This document shows, in pieces, positions 1 to 8,366 of a stretch of DNA of 64,000 bases. Every line of letters starts with the position of its first letter. The stretch's first letter is position 1. This stretch comes from Glaciecola blandensis (lineage in GTDB: Bacteria; Pseudomonadota; Gammaproteobacteria; Enterobacterales; Alteromonadaceae): assembly GCF_031846165.1 (NCBI RefSeq), contig NZ_JAVRIE010000008.1, forward strand, positions 15,833 through 79,832. The letters run 5' to 3'. Under the pieces are notes generated by a model. That model searched no databases and was not told the origin of the DNA. It worked only from the letters and a program-made list of their open reading frames with translations. The translations under genes and the position numbers were made by a program.

Positions 1-421
1 CTCACGCAGAGCCAAGGTCGCTTCTGTTTATTTGGTTAAAGATGAGTCAGGTGATGTTTCACGTCTTGTCTTGCCAGTTCACGGTAGTGGTCTATGGGAC
101 CTTATGTATGGATTCTTAGCACTCGACGCAGATGGTCAAACCATCCGTGAGCTTATTTACTATCAACACAAAGAAACACCAGGATTGGGTGGCGAAATTC
201 AAAACCCAGAATGGCAAGACAAGTGGGATGGCAAAAAGCTGTTTGATAATGGTGAAGTTGCTATTGAAGTAAACAAAGGTGAGAACAAAGATGACCAGTA
301 TGCGGTTGATGCACTATCAGGCGCAACGCTAACCAGTAACGGTGTGCAAAACACGCTTCAGTACTGGGCAAGTGAAAATGGTTACGGTAATTACCTGAAA
401 AAGCAATCTTGGAAATCATAA
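1..421 (+). CDS. nqrC: Na+-translocating NADH:quinone reductase subunit C (C-terminal part)
   Basis: This is the C-terminal part of NqrC, open at the left window edge; the reading frame is open from base 2. NqrC is a membrane-anchored periplasmic flavoprotein of the Na+-pumping NADH:quinone oxidoreductase and carries FMN bound covalently through a phosphoester to threonine. The flavinylation motif S-G-A-T-L-T is visible at bases 317-334, with the candidate FMN threonine at 326-328. The SRRAKVASVYLVKDE-type start of the visible part and the LGGEI segment are typical of the family. nqrD follows after 9 bases, so this is one transcription unit. The FMN transfer is expected to be done by ApbE, encoded downstream at 3091. 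The N-terminal membrane helix lies outside the window. Confidence 0.95.
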   Translation, partial: SRRAKVASVYLVKDESGDVSRLVLPVHGSGLWDLMYGFLALDADGQTIRELIYYQHKETPGLGGEIQNPEWQDKWDGKKLFDNGEVAIEVNKGENKDDQYAVDALSGATLTSNGVQNTLQYWASENGYGNYLKKQSWKS

Positions 422-430
422 GGCAGAACA

Positions 431-1063
431 ATGGCTGATACTAAAGAAATGAAAAAAGCCCTGTTTGGGCCCATATTAGACAGTAACCCTATTGCTTTAC
501 ACGTACTTGGTATTTGTTCAGCACTTGCGATTACTACCAAACTTGAAACTGCATTGGTAATGTCATTGGCATTAACCTCAGTATGTGCATTTTCGAATTT
601 ATTTATCTCTCTTATTCGTAACCAGATCCCATCTAGTGTGCGGATCATTATACAAATGACCATAATCGCGTCATTGGTAATTGTTGTTGACCAAATTTTG
701 AAGGCTTATTCTTACGAAATTTCTAAGCAACTATCGGTTTTCGTCGGACTGATCATTACAAACTGTATTGTTATGGGTCGAGCAGAAGCATACGCAATGA
801 AGTCGCCACCTGGAATGAGCTTCCTAGATGGTCTTGGTAACGGTTTAGGGTATTCATTTATCTTAATCGTCATTGGTACAATAAAAGAATTGGCTGGTTT
901 CGGTACTATCTTAGGGTTTGAAATCCTACCATTGGTCACCAACGGTGGCTGGTATCAGGGTAACGGCTTATTGATACTACCATTTAGTTCGTTCTTCCTT
1001 ATTGGCGGTATGATTTGGTTCATCCGTACAATCCGTCCAGAACAAGTAGAGCCTAAGGAATAA
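431..1063 (+). CDS. nqrD: Na+-translocating NADH:quinone reductase subunit D
   Basis: NqrD is an integral membrane subunit of the Na+-NQR complex and with NqrE forms the membrane core that helps bind an intramembrane iron centre and move electrons across the membrane. The 210-residue product is almost entirely hydrophobic, with about six membrane segments, and carries the conserved patch around residues 115-140 (NCIVMGRAEAYA followed by DGLGNGLGY) that is characteristic of NqrD/RnfE proteins. The length equals the family norm. It lies 9 bases after nqrC and 2 bases before nqrE, in the canonical nqrABCDEF order. The RnfE alternative is excluded by the adjoining nqrC and nqrF. Confidence 0.96.
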   Translation: MADTKEMKKALFGPILDSNPIALHVLGICSALAITTKLETALVMSLALTSVCAFSNLFISLIRNQIPSSVRIIIQMTIIASLVIVVDQILKAYSYEISKQLSVFVGLIITNCIVMGRAEAYAMKSPPGMSFLDGLGNGLGYSFILIVIGTIKELAGFGTILGFEILPLVTNGGWYQGNGLLILPFSSFFLIGGMIWFIRTIRPEQVEPKE

Positions 1064-1065
1064 TC

Positions 1066-1674
1066 ATGGAACATTATTTAGCATTATTTATTAGAGCTGT
1101 ATTCGTTGAGAACATGGCATTGTCCTTGTTCTTAGGTATGTGTACTTTCCTAGCTGTTTCGAAGAAAGTCGCTACATCAATGGGCTTAGGTGTTGCAGTT
1201 ATCGTAGTATTAGGTATCTCTGTACCAGTTAACCAACTTATTTTCGTAAACATTCTTGCGCCTGGCGCGTTAGCGTGGGCTGGCTTCCCAGATGCCGACC
1301 TAAGCTTCCTAAGTTTCCTAACGTTTATCGGCGTTATCGCTGCCTTAGTTCAGATACTGGAAATGACACTGGACAAGTTTTTCCCTGCTTTATATAACGC
1401 ATTAGGGATCTTCTTGCCGCTTATCACCGTAAACTGTGCAATATTCGGTGGTGTCGCATTCGCTGTTCAACGTGAGTACACATTCTCTGAAAGTATTGTT
1501 TACGGTATTGGTAGTGGAGCAGGTTGGGCAATTGCCATCATTCTGCTAGCTGCTGTACGTGAAAAGTTAAAGTATGCAGATATGCCAGACGGTATTCGCG
1601 GATTAGGTTCTGTGTTTATGATTGCCGGTTTGATGGCATTGGGCTTCCAGTCATTCACAGGTATTTCGCTGTAA
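1066..1674 (+). CDS. nqrE: Na+-translocating NADH:quinone reductase subunit E
   Basis: NqrE is the second small membrane subunit of Na+-NQR, paralogous to NqrD but inserted in the opposite topology, and contributes to the intramembrane iron site and Na+ path. The 202-residue product has about six hydrophobic segments, starts MEHYLALFIRAVFVENMALS as the family does, and has the conserved ITVNCAIFGGVAFA segment around residues 122-135, whose cysteine corresponds to a known metal ligand. Its start lies 2 bases after the nqrD stop, and nqrF follows 20 bases later with a clear AGGAG Shine-Dalgarno, so all are cotranscribed. The length is typical. Confidence 0.96.
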   Translation: MEHYLALFIRAVFVENMALSLFLGMCTFLAVSKKVATSMGLGVAVIVVLGISVPVNQLIFVNILAPGALAWAGFPDADLSFLSFLTFIGVIAALVQILEMTLDKFFPALYNALGIFLPLITVNCAIFGGVAFAVQREYTFSESIVYGIGSGAGWAIAIILLAAVREKLKYADMPDGIRGLGSVFMIAGLMALGFQSFTGISL

Positions 1675-1694
1675 AGCGAATAGGAGTATAGATA

Positions 1695-2927
1695 ATGAAT
1701 CAAGTAGAAATCTATCTCGGTGTAGGCATGTTTATCGCTATCGTATTAGCGTTAGTATTTATTATCATGTTTGCGAAATCGAAATTAGTGCCTGAAGGTG
1801 ACGTTAAAATCACCATTAATGGCGATCCAGATAAAGTAATTACAACTTCTCCAGGTGGAAAATTGCTAGGCGCACTAGCAGAGTCTGGCATCTTCGTATC
1901 ATCTGCCTGCGGTGGCGGTGGCTCATGTGGGCAGTGTACGGTTGATGTGAAATCAGGTGGTGGCGAAATCTTACCAACTGAGTTAGATCATATCTCTAAG
2001 CGCGAAGCGAAAGGCGGTTGTCGTTTGTCTTGCCAAGTTTCTATTAAGCAAGACATGGACATTGAGCTTCCGGAAGAAGTATTTGGTATCAAAAAGTGGG
2101 ATTGTGAAGTTATTTCTAACAATAACGAAGCGACCTTCATCAAAGAGCTTAAGTTGGCTATTCCAGATGGCGAAAGTGTTCCATTCCGCGCCGGTGGTTA
2201 TATTCAAATTGAGGCTCCGCCTCATCACGTTAAGTATAAAGACTTTGATGTACCAGATGAATACCGCAAAGATTGGGAACACTTCGGCTTCTTTGACGTA
2301 GAGTCAAAGGTTGATGAAGAAACCATTCGCGCTTATTCAATGGCAAACTATCCAGAGGAAGAAGGCATTATTATGTTGAACGTGCGTATTGCTACGCCGC
2401 CACCTAATAATCTTAGCTTGCCAGCGGGTAAAATGTCATCGTTCATTTGGTCATTGAAAGAAGGCGACAAAGTAACAATTTCTGGCCCATTTGGTGAGTT
2501 CTTCGCGAAAGATACTGATGCTGAAATGGTGTTTGTAGGCGGTGGTGCTGGTATGGCTCCGATGCGTTCACACATTTTTGATCAACTTCGTCGAATCAAA
2601 ACAGACCGCAAAATGACCTTCTGGTATGGTGCTCGTTCTTTGCGTGAAATGTTCTATGTTGAAGATTTCGATATGTTACAAAAAGAAAACGAGAACTTTA
2701 CTTGGCACGTAGCCTTATCTGACCCTCAACCAGAGGATAATTGGGAAGGCGACACTGGGTTTATCCACAATGTTCTATTAGAGAACTACTTGAAGGATCA
2801 CCCAGCGCCAGAAGACTGTGAGTTCTATATGTGTGGTCCACCTATGATGAACGCAGCAGTAATTAATATGCTCAAAGAGCTCGGTGTTGAAGATGAAAAC
2901 ATCATGCTTGATGACTTCGGTGGCTAA
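1695..2927 (+). CDS. nqrF: Na+-translocating NADH:quinone reductase subunit F
   Basis: NqrF is the NADH-oxidising entry subunit of Na+-NQR. The 410-residue product shows the expected order: one N-terminal membrane helix (about residues 5-27), a ferredoxin-type 2Fe-2S domain with ligands at Cys72, Cys78, Cys81 and Cys113 (SACGGGGSCGQC, then GGCRLSC), an FAD-binding ferredoxin-reductase domain with RAYSMANY near residue 215, and a C-terminal NADH-binding domain with FVGGGAGMAPMRS and CGPPMMN. Electrons go NADH to FAD to 2Fe-2S and on to the membrane subunits. It is the last structural gene of the nqr operon and is followed by a strong terminator at about 2974-3006. Confidence 0.97.
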   Translation: MNQVEIYLGVGMFIAIVLALVFIIMFAKSKLVPEGDVKITINGDPDKVITTSPGGKLLGALAESGIFVSSACGGGGSCGQCTVDVKSGGGEILPTELDHISKREAKGGCRLSCQVSIKQDMDIELPEEVFGIKKWDCEVISNNNEATFIKELKLAIPDGESVPFRAGGYIQIEAPPHHVKYKDFDVPDEYRKDWEHFGFFDVESKVDEETIRAYSMANYPEEEGIIMLNVRIATPPPNNLSLPAGKMSSFIWSLKEGDKVTISGPFGEFFAKDTDAEMVFVGGGAGMAPMRSHIFDQLRRIKTDRKMTFWYGARSLREMFYVEDFDMLQKENENFTWHVALSDPQPEDNWEGDTGFIHNVLLENYLKDHPAPEDCEFYMCGPPMMNAAVINMLKELGVEDENIMLDDFGG

Positions 2928-2973
2928 GCGACCGGCAATGAGCAACACTTAAGCCTTGGCTTAAGCGTAAGGT

Positions 2974-3006
2974 AAAGGCGCATTCTACTGAGAAGCGCCT
3001 TTTTTG
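2974..3006 (+). terminator. Factor-independent terminator after nqrF
   Basis: An 8-base stem (AAAGGCGC at 2974-2981, GCGCCTTT at 2995-3002) closes a 13-base loop and runs into a T-rich tract. It separates the nqr structural genes from apbE, so apbE probably depends on its own promoter or on read-through. Confidence 0.85.
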
Positions 3007-3090
3007 TTTCAGCCAACTCACAATTGCTTTTTTTGTTTTGCTGAGACATTTTCCAAAGTAATACAATATTTATACTACTGAAGGTGCATT

Positions 3091-4107
3091 TTGAAAGCTT
3101 TATCCGTTTTTCTTTGTCTTAGCTTCTTACTTGTCGCTTGTTCGTCTCCTCAACCCAGTGAGCAAGTCATTTATGGGAAAACGATGGGTACGACCTACAC
3201 TGTCAAGTTTGTAGATCCGCAAGACAATAATATTGTTTTGCCAGCGCTTAAGGCTGAAATTGACGATGCTCTCATACAAGTCAACGCCCTGATGTCGACG
3301 TACGATCCGAACTCAGAATTATCCTTGTTGAACAAAGCACCGGCAAATACCCCTTTTCCGATATCAGAGCAAACAACTCTCGTTCTAAACGAAGCTATCA
3401 GGCTGAATAAGCTAAGCTCAGGGACTTTAGATGTGACCGTTGGTCCTTTAGTCAATTTGTGGGGGTTCGGCCCTGACAAGCGTCCTGAGACCATACCAAG
3501 CCGAGAGCAACTGATGGCAGTGAGGGAGTTTGTGGGTATCGACAAGTTTACCTTGGAAAATGATGTCGTTACCAAACAACATAAGTCGGTTTATATCGAT
3601 TTATCAACAATTGCCAAGGGCTATGGTGTCGATGTTGTAGCTGATATACTAGAGACAAACGATATTGATAATTATTTGGTCGAAATTGGCGGTGAAATGC
3701 GAGTTGCTGGCCAGAAAAAGAATGGTGCTTCATGGCGTGTGGCAGTAGAAAAGCCCATAAGCACGCAGCGAGAAGCTCAGAAGATATTCAGTATTGGTAA
3801 TAATGCGATTGCCACATCAGGTGATTACCGGATTTATTTTGAGTATGACGGCAAGCGTTATAGTCATTTAATAGATCCAAACACCGGTTATCCAATTACA
3901 CATAACTTAGTATCGGTTACTGTGGTTCATCCGTCCTCTATGACAGCAGACGGTTTAGCAACGGCCCTAAATGTAATGGGGCCAGAGAAGGCGAAAGTCT
4001 TAGCAGAACGAAATAACTTATCGGTGTTCATGGTCTTAAAAGAAGGTGAAGAGTTTGTTGAGTATTCCTCGCCGAGCTTTGAAGCACTGATACAAAATCA
4101 ACAATAG
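3091..4107 (+). CDS. apbE: FAD:protein FMN transferase ApbE (lipoprotein)
   Basis: ApbE/Ftp flavinylates periplasmic proteins: it transfers FMN from FAD to a threonine of targets such as NqrB and NqrC. The 338-residue product begins with a lipoprotein signal (lipobox LLVAC, lipidated Cys17), followed by the ApbE fold: KTMGTTYTV near residue 30, MSTYDPNSELS near 63, TVGPLVNLWGFGP near 116, and the metal/FAD motif TSGDYRIYF with HLIDPNTGYP in the C-terminal half. The start is TTG at 3091, chosen because it gives a complete lipoprotein signal and lies 7 bases after AAGG. Position directly after nqrF and before nqrM marks it as the dedicated Na+-NQR maturation enzyme. Confidence 0.95.
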   Translation: MKALSVFLCLSFLLVACSSPQPSEQVIYGKTMGTTYTVKFVDPQDNNIVLPALKAEIDDALIQVNALMSTYDPNSELSLLNKAPANTPFPISEQTTLVLNEAIRLNKLSSGTLDVTVGPLVNLWGFGPDKRPETIPSREQLMAVREFVGIDKFTLENDVVTKQHKSVYIDLSTIAKGYGVDVVADILETNDIDNYLVEIGGEMRVAGQKKNGASWRVAVEKPISTQREAQKIFSIGNNAIATSGDYRIYFEYDGKRYSHLIDPNTGYPITHNLVSVTVVHPSSMTADGLATALNVMGPEKAKVLAERNNLSVFMVLKEGEEFVEYSSPSFEALIQNQQ

Positions 4108-4154
4108 CGACGCTTTAATAAACGTCACTAATTAGATAATTAATCGAGGTCAAT

Positions 4155-4388
4155 TTGAGTACTTTCATTTTAGCATTTGGATTTTTCCTGCTGATGGTAT
4201 TAGCCATGGCAGTTGGATACATTCTACAAAAGAAAACGATTGCTGGTAGTTGTGGTGGACTTGGCGCTTTAGGTATTTCTAAAGCCTGTGATTGTCCAGA
4301 ACCGTGCGATAGAAAAAAAGCTCGTATGGAACGAGAAGAAAAACGACAGGAAAAAATTAAAGAGTGGCAAAACAATAAGATTTTGTAG
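4155..4388 (+). CDS. nqrM: Na+-NQR maturation protein NqrM
   Basis: NqrM is a small membrane protein needed for assembly of active Na+-NQR, thought to help deliver iron to the NqrD/NqrE site. The 77-residue product has one N-terminal hydrophobic helix (about residues 4-24) followed by four cysteines in GSCGGLGAL and ACDCPEPC, and a charged C-terminal tail; this cysteine pattern is the family hallmark. Translation starts at TTG (4155) after a GAGG Shine-Dalgarno. It follows apbE by 47 bases with no terminator between, so apbE and nqrM are probably cotranscribed as a maturation module. Its stop lies only 28 bases from the convergent gene at 4417. Confidence 0.93.
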   Translation: MSTFILAFGFFLLMVLAMAVGYILQKKTIAGSCGGLGALGISKACDCPEPCDRKKARMEREEKRQEKIKEWQNNKIL

Positions 4389-4416
4389 GAGCAGCATTGA
4401 GAGGGTGAAGAAAACC

Positions 4417-5184
4417 TTATGGATGAATGATAGCTATCACTTGACTAATAAAGTGTTGGTCCGCTAATGCTTTCTCATCAATCCGATTAAAGGCTGCTAC
4501 CAGTGAGTCATGGTGAGGAGACGACTTGCTAATTGCATAGTGCGTTGGCACTGAGGTGAGATACTCTATTTGTACAATCTGCTCATATGAGGTTCTGGTT
4601 TCACTATCTAATTGATTTAGAAAGTGTATATAGGGGTTCTCATAAGATAAAAGGTGAGATGTGCGGCCATTTAAAAACAAATTTGTGGCGTTGTCCGCAT
4701 TTGGCACGTCAACAAATTTATACCCCTGTTCCTCCATCTTACGTCTCTGACCTTCATAATCATAACCCCTAATTGAAGCCACTGTTTTACTGCTACTTTG
4801 CTCATTTTTCGAATAAAGATTAAGTTTGAGTTTGTCGAAGGGGATTTTGGTAAATGAGACTTTATCTTTTAAGGCATTGGTTGACTTGATATTAACAGTA
4901 AGGTCAATTTTACCTTCTTCAATACTCCGATACACTCGAGCCGGTGCTGCACAAAAAGGTTTAACTTTAAAGTTATCGCTTAAAAGAAGAGTTTGGGTAA
5001 TGTCAAAGCCCGAGCCAAAACATTGCCCTGTTTCTTCATCTATTGTGCTGTAAGGTGCAAAGCCCGTTAGGCCTAGCACTATTGTGGTAGGGTCATTATC
5101 TGCTGGCTTTGCGGCCAATTGTGCAGACAACACTATGTATGTATTGAGTGATAACAACAGGATAAGGGTGAATCTAAAAAGCAC
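4417..5184 (-). CDS. Periplasmic substrate-binding protein of the amino-acid type (SBP_bac_3-like)
   Basis: A 255-residue exported protein with a signal peptide (residues about 1-21, MLFRFTLILLLSLNTYIVLSA). The body resembles family 3 solute-binding proteins: a TGFAPYSTIDEETGQCFGSGFDI segment at the expected ligand-binding N-terminus, CAAPARVYRSIEEGKIDLTVN, and a hinge-like central region. No permease or ATPase gene lies beside it, so it may be an orphan receptor-type binding protein rather than part of a transporter; Alteromonadales have many such orphans. Ligand unknown. The start is GTG at 5184 with a very good TAGGAGAG Shine-Dalgarno upstream. A palindrome ATATGTACATAT sits 53 bases upstream of the start. 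Confidence 0.7.
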   Translation of the reverse strand: MLFRFTLILLLSLNTYIVLSAQLAAKPADNDPTTIVLGLTGFAPYSTIDEETGQCFGSGFDITQTLLLSDNFKVKPFCAAPARVYRSIEEGKIDLTVNIKSTNALKDKVSFTKIPFDKLKLNLYSKNEQSSSKTVASIRGYDYEGQRRKMEEQGYKFVDVPNADNATNLFLNGRTSHLLSYENPYIHFLNQLDSETRTSYEQIVQIEYLTSVPTHYAISKSSPHHDSLVAAFNRIDEKALADQHFISQVIAIIHP

Positions 5185-5351
5185 TTAACTCTCCTAAAGG
5201 CACTTTTAGATAGTAGCATAAGTTTAATGAAAAATGATATGTACATATTTTCAGCAAATGAGGCGCTCTAAAATCGACCTCCTTGCTTATTTACAAACCT
5301 TACCTAGGACCTTTGCTTTTAGTAATGGTTTTTCTTCTAAATTGTTATAAA

Positions 5352-5367
5352 CTGTTTATTTATACAG
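5352..5367. promoter_or_regulatory. LexA (SOS) box upstream of dinB
   Basis: CTGT-TTATTTAT-ACAG at 5352-5367 matches the gammaproteobacterial LexA consensus CTGT-N8-ACAG exactly, with AT-rich spacer and flanking AA/TT. It lies 30 bases before the preferred dinB start codon, so it would overlap or abut the dinB promoter. This supports SOS control of dinB. Confidence 0.85.
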
Positions 5368-5397
5368 TTGTTAATGAAGTTGATGCAAGCCACAATA

Positions 5398-6450
5398 ATG
5401 AGAAAGTTTATTCATATTGATATGGATTGTTTTTACGCTGCAGTGGAAATGCGTGACAATCCTGAGCTCCGCAATATACCCATCGCTATTGGCGGCAGTG
5501 CTGATCGACGAGGTGTGGTGTCGACTTGTAATTATCAAGCCAGAGAATTTGGTGTCCGGTCTGCAATGGCTACCGCAACTGCCTTACGCTTATGCCCGAA
5601 TTTAACCTTAGTAAAAGGCAGAATGTCGGTGTACAAAGAAGTATCCGATCAAATAAAAGCTATTTACCTGCGCTACACGGATGAAATCGAACCACTCTCC
5701 TTAGATGAAGCCTTTCTCGATGTAACAGACTCTGAGTTGTTTAACGGCAGCGCGACTTACATTGCCGAAGATATCCGCCGAGCGATTGAACAAGAAATCG
5801 GATTGACGGCATCCGCCGGTGTTGCACCTATCAAATTTGTGGCAAAAGTAGCTAGTGATGAAAACAAACCGAACGGTATCTGTGTGATCGCACCCGACCA
5901 GCTTGACGAGTTTGTAAAAGCGCTACCGCTAAAAAAAATCCCCGGAGTTGGCAAGGTAACCTTAGAAAAGCTGAATAAATTGGGTCTATACAAGTGTGAA
6001 GATATCCGTACTTTTCCTATCGAAAAGCTGCACAAGCACTTTGGGAAGTTTGGCGCGTCTCTTTGGAAGAGAGCTCACGCTATTGATGAACGGCGTTTAT
6101 CTACGAATAGGAAGCGCAAGTCGATTGGTGTTGAACGAACACTTGATCAAGATCTGACCAGTCTTGAAGAATGTCAGGCCGTCGTCAGCAAACTTTTACC
6201 TACCTTGATGGAACGCATCAACGCCAAACAAAGAGCGCCAGTAAAATCTTTAGGTGTCAAACTTAAGTTCAGTGACTTTCAGCAAACAACAGTAGAGCAA
6301 CAAGGCCTTATCGTCGATGAGCAAACATTATTCAATTTGGTGTCTAAAGCATTTCTGCGTGGGGAAGGAAAAAACGTCCGATTAGTCGGTATTCACGTAT
6401 CTCTTACAGACATACTCAATACAGATCAGATGTCGTTGCCCTTGCTTTAA
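5398..6450 (+). CDS. dinB: DNA polymerase IV (Y family)
   Basis: DinB is the error-prone Y-family polymerase that extends mispaired ends and bypasses lesions. With the ATG at 5398 the product is 350 residues and begins MRKFIHIDMDCFYAAVEM, placing catalytic Asp8 and the steric-gate Phe12/Tyr13 pair in canonical positions; Asp103 and Glu104 in SLDEAFLD complete the metal site. The palm, fingers, thumb (helix-hairpin-helix PGVGKVTLEKLNKLGL near 180) and little-finger domains follow. The C-terminal QMSLPLL is a plausible beta-clamp binding peptide. In-frame starts at TTG 5368 and ATG 5374/5383 are less likely because the extra residues are outside the family norm and TTG 5368 directly follows the LexA box. 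Confidence 0.96.
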   Translation: MRKFIHIDMDCFYAAVEMRDNPELRNIPIAIGGSADRRGVVSTCNYQAREFGVRSAMATATALRLCPNLTLVKGRMSVYKEVSDQIKAIYLRYTDEIEPLSLDEAFLDVTDSELFNGSATYIAEDIRRAIEQEIGLTASAGVAPIKFVAKVASDENKPNGICVIAPDQLDEFVKALPLKKIPGVGKVTLEKLNKLGLYKCEDIRTFPIEKLHKHFGKFGASLWKRAHAIDERRLSTNRKRKSIGVERTLDQDLTSLEECQAVVSKLLPTLMERINAKQRAPVKSLGVKLKFSDFQQTTVEQQGLIVDEQTLFNLVSKAFLRGEGKNVRLVGIHVSLTDILNTDQMSLPLL

Positions 6451-6578
6451 GCTAATTGCAATGTTACATATGCACCAAAATAAGTGCGCTATATGGCGTG
6501 CACTAACGTGTGCGAATGCATATGAACTTACAAGATGTGTAAGTAATAAACGCGCCTAATCATCCAACGGAGATTTCC

Positions 6579-8132
6579 ATGCCTTTTCCAAAAGCAGTGT
6601 TAGAAACGAGCACAACTGGCTTAACAGATAACTATGATGCTTTTATTCTGTTGAGCAATACCTTTTCTAGTCAGTTCTACTCAGATTTGTCAGGTGCTAT
6701 CCAACTTCACCAACGTTTAGACAAACGAGTAGGTGAACAGGCTGTACTCATTCCTAATCAGAGCGTTCCTGGAAATCGAGTCATACACGTGCCATCAGGT
6801 GCTTTAGATCGTGACTATGATGATGTTCGACAAATATTTGATGCGGCTAAGAATGTCGCTCAGACCCTTATAGACTCGGGTATTCGTAAACCCTTGCTTG
6901 AAGTGAATCTGCATGGCTTAAATGCGCCTATGCAAGCTACTTACGTCAATGCGATTGAAGCTGCATTTCTTGGGCTTTGCCAAGGCTTATGGCAGCCTTT
7001 GGAGGCTCGACAGGCGCTTGGAGAGAACGAAGTCGAACCACTTCAAGAACTCGGTATTTTGCATTCTGATCCTGATTTTGATGTTTCTCGCTTAAATGCC
7101 ATTGAGGCAGGCAAACGAGTAGCCAGGGATCTCTGTGGTACAGAGCCTGAGCGTATGGCTCCTCCAGGCTTTGCTGACTATTGCTTGGAGGCATTCAAGG
7201 ATTCTAACGTTGAAGTCTCAGTCATCTCAGATCATGAAGCAATATTAAAGGATTACCCATTATTGCATGCGGTTGCCAGAGCGTCGATTGAGGTGGAACG
7301 TCATCGTCCTAGAATTATTCGCATGGTTTACCAGGGCGAAGGCGAAATTAACAAAACTCTCTTGTTTGCTGGTAAAGGGATTACTTTTGATACCGGTGGC
7401 GCAGACCTGAAAGTTAACGGCCATATGGCAGGCATGAGTCGTGATAAAGGCGGCGCCGCGGGTGTTGCTGGCTTCATGAAAACAGTTTCATTGCTCGCAC
7501 CAAAAGGGCTGAAAGTGATTGTTGAAATCGGTGCTGTTAGAAATAGTATTGGTGCCGAGGCCTTTATACCGGATGAAATTATCACTTCTCATGCTGGTAT
7601 TCGAGTGCGAGTAGGTAATACTGATGCTGAAGGGCGTATGTTGCTAGCAGATCTACTTTCACACTTACGTGAAGATGCTAAAGATGCTGTTAATCCTGAG
7701 TTATTTTCAGTGGCTACTTTAACCGGCCACGCTGCTATTGCCTTTGGTCCCTATACCGCATTAGTCGAAAATAAACCTGCTCGCGCATTAGGCGTTGCTA
7801 AATCGCTCTTCGAGCAGGGCGAATTATGCGCGGATCCAGTTGAACCCTCACTTTCTCGACGAGAAGACTTTAATTTTGTTAAGCCTCGCACCAAAGCTGA
7901 TGATGTGCTGTCGTCAAATAATGCGCCATCTGTTACGACGGTCAGAGGACATCAATTCCCGATGGCATTCTTAAGCATTGCCTCCGGTCTTGATCAACAT
8001 GAGGCAAATAGCACACTTCCATTGCCATATACACACGTTGATATAGCCGGTAGTGGTGTGGAAAATCTTGATTGGCAACACGGTAAGCCAACAGCAGCTC
8101 CGGTCAACGTGTTTGTAAACACTTACTTGTAG
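6579..8132 (+). CDS. Leucyl aminopeptidase family protein (M17)
   Basis: An M17-type cytosolic metallo-aminopeptidase, 517 residues, releasing N-terminal amino acids from peptides with two metal ions. The C-terminal catalytic domain shows the key residues: Lys266 and Asp271 in GKGITFDTGG, the SRDKGGAAG segment near 288, and Asp349 and Glu351 in NTDAEGR. The N-terminal half is long and poorly conserved, as in the PepA/PepB group, so I give no gene symbol. The start ATG follows an ACGGAG Shine-Dalgarno. The DUF1653 gene follows after only 9 bases, so the two are probably cotranscribed. There is no signal peptide. Confidence 0.9.
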   Translation: MPFPKAVLETSTTGLTDNYDAFILLSNTFSSQFYSDLSGAIQLHQRLDKRVGEQAVLIPNQSVPGNRVIHVPSGALDRDYDDVRQIFDAAKNVAQTLIDSGIRKPLLEVNLHGLNAPMQATYVNAIEAAFLGLCQGLWQPLEARQALGENEVEPLQELGILHSDPDFDVSRLNAIEAGKRVARDLCGTEPERMAPPGFADYCLEAFKDSNVEVSVISDHEAILKDYPLLHAVARASIEVERHRPRIIRMVYQGEGEINKTLLFAGKGITFDTGGADLKVNGHMAGMSRDKGGAAGVAGFMKTVSLLAPKGLKVIVEIGAVRNSIGAEAFIPDEIITSHAGIRVRVGNTDAEGRMLLADLLSHLREDAKDAVNPELFSVATLTGHAAIAFGPYTALVENKPARALGVAKSLFEQGELCADPVEPSLSRREDFNFVKPRTKADDVLSSNNAPSVTTVRGHQFPMAFLSIASGLDQHEANSTLPLPYTHVDIAGSGVENLDWQHGKPTAAPVNVFVNTYL

Positions 8133-8141
8133 GCTAATAGA

Positions 8142-8366
8142 ATGAACATTAGCCAGAAAGAAATTAAGCCGGGTAAGTACAAACATTATAAGGGAAAAGA
8201 CTACCAAGTAATGGGTGTCGCCCAGCACTCCGAGGACGGCAGTTATGTTGTAGTATACAAACCTTTATATGGTGAACAAAGCCTTTGGGTGAGACCTTTG
8301 GAGATGTTTGCTGAGGATGTCATGATCGAGGGTGAGCCTATTCCTCGTTTTGCTTTTGTTGAATAA
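8142..8366 (+). CDS. DUF1653 domain protein
   Basis: A 74-residue protein that is essentially one DUF1653 domain: KPGKYKHYKGKDYQVMGVA near residues 8-26, then VVYKPLYGE and LWVRPLEMF. Such proteins are small beta-rich cytosolic proteins of unknown function, widespread in bacteria. The gene starts 9 bases after the M17 aminopeptidase stop, so it probably shares its transcript. No signal peptide or membrane segment. The family assignment is firm; the function is not known. Confidence 0.88.
   Translation: MNISQKEIKPGKYKHYKGKDYQVMGVAQHSEDGSYVVVYKPLYGEQSLWVRPLEMFAEDVMIEGEPIPRFAFVE

Noticed and set aside
5368..5397. Longer dinB with TTG start
   Set aside because: The extra ten residues are not found in the family and the TTG lies directly after the LexA box; the ATG at 5398 puts Asp8, Asp103 and Glu104 in canonical positions.
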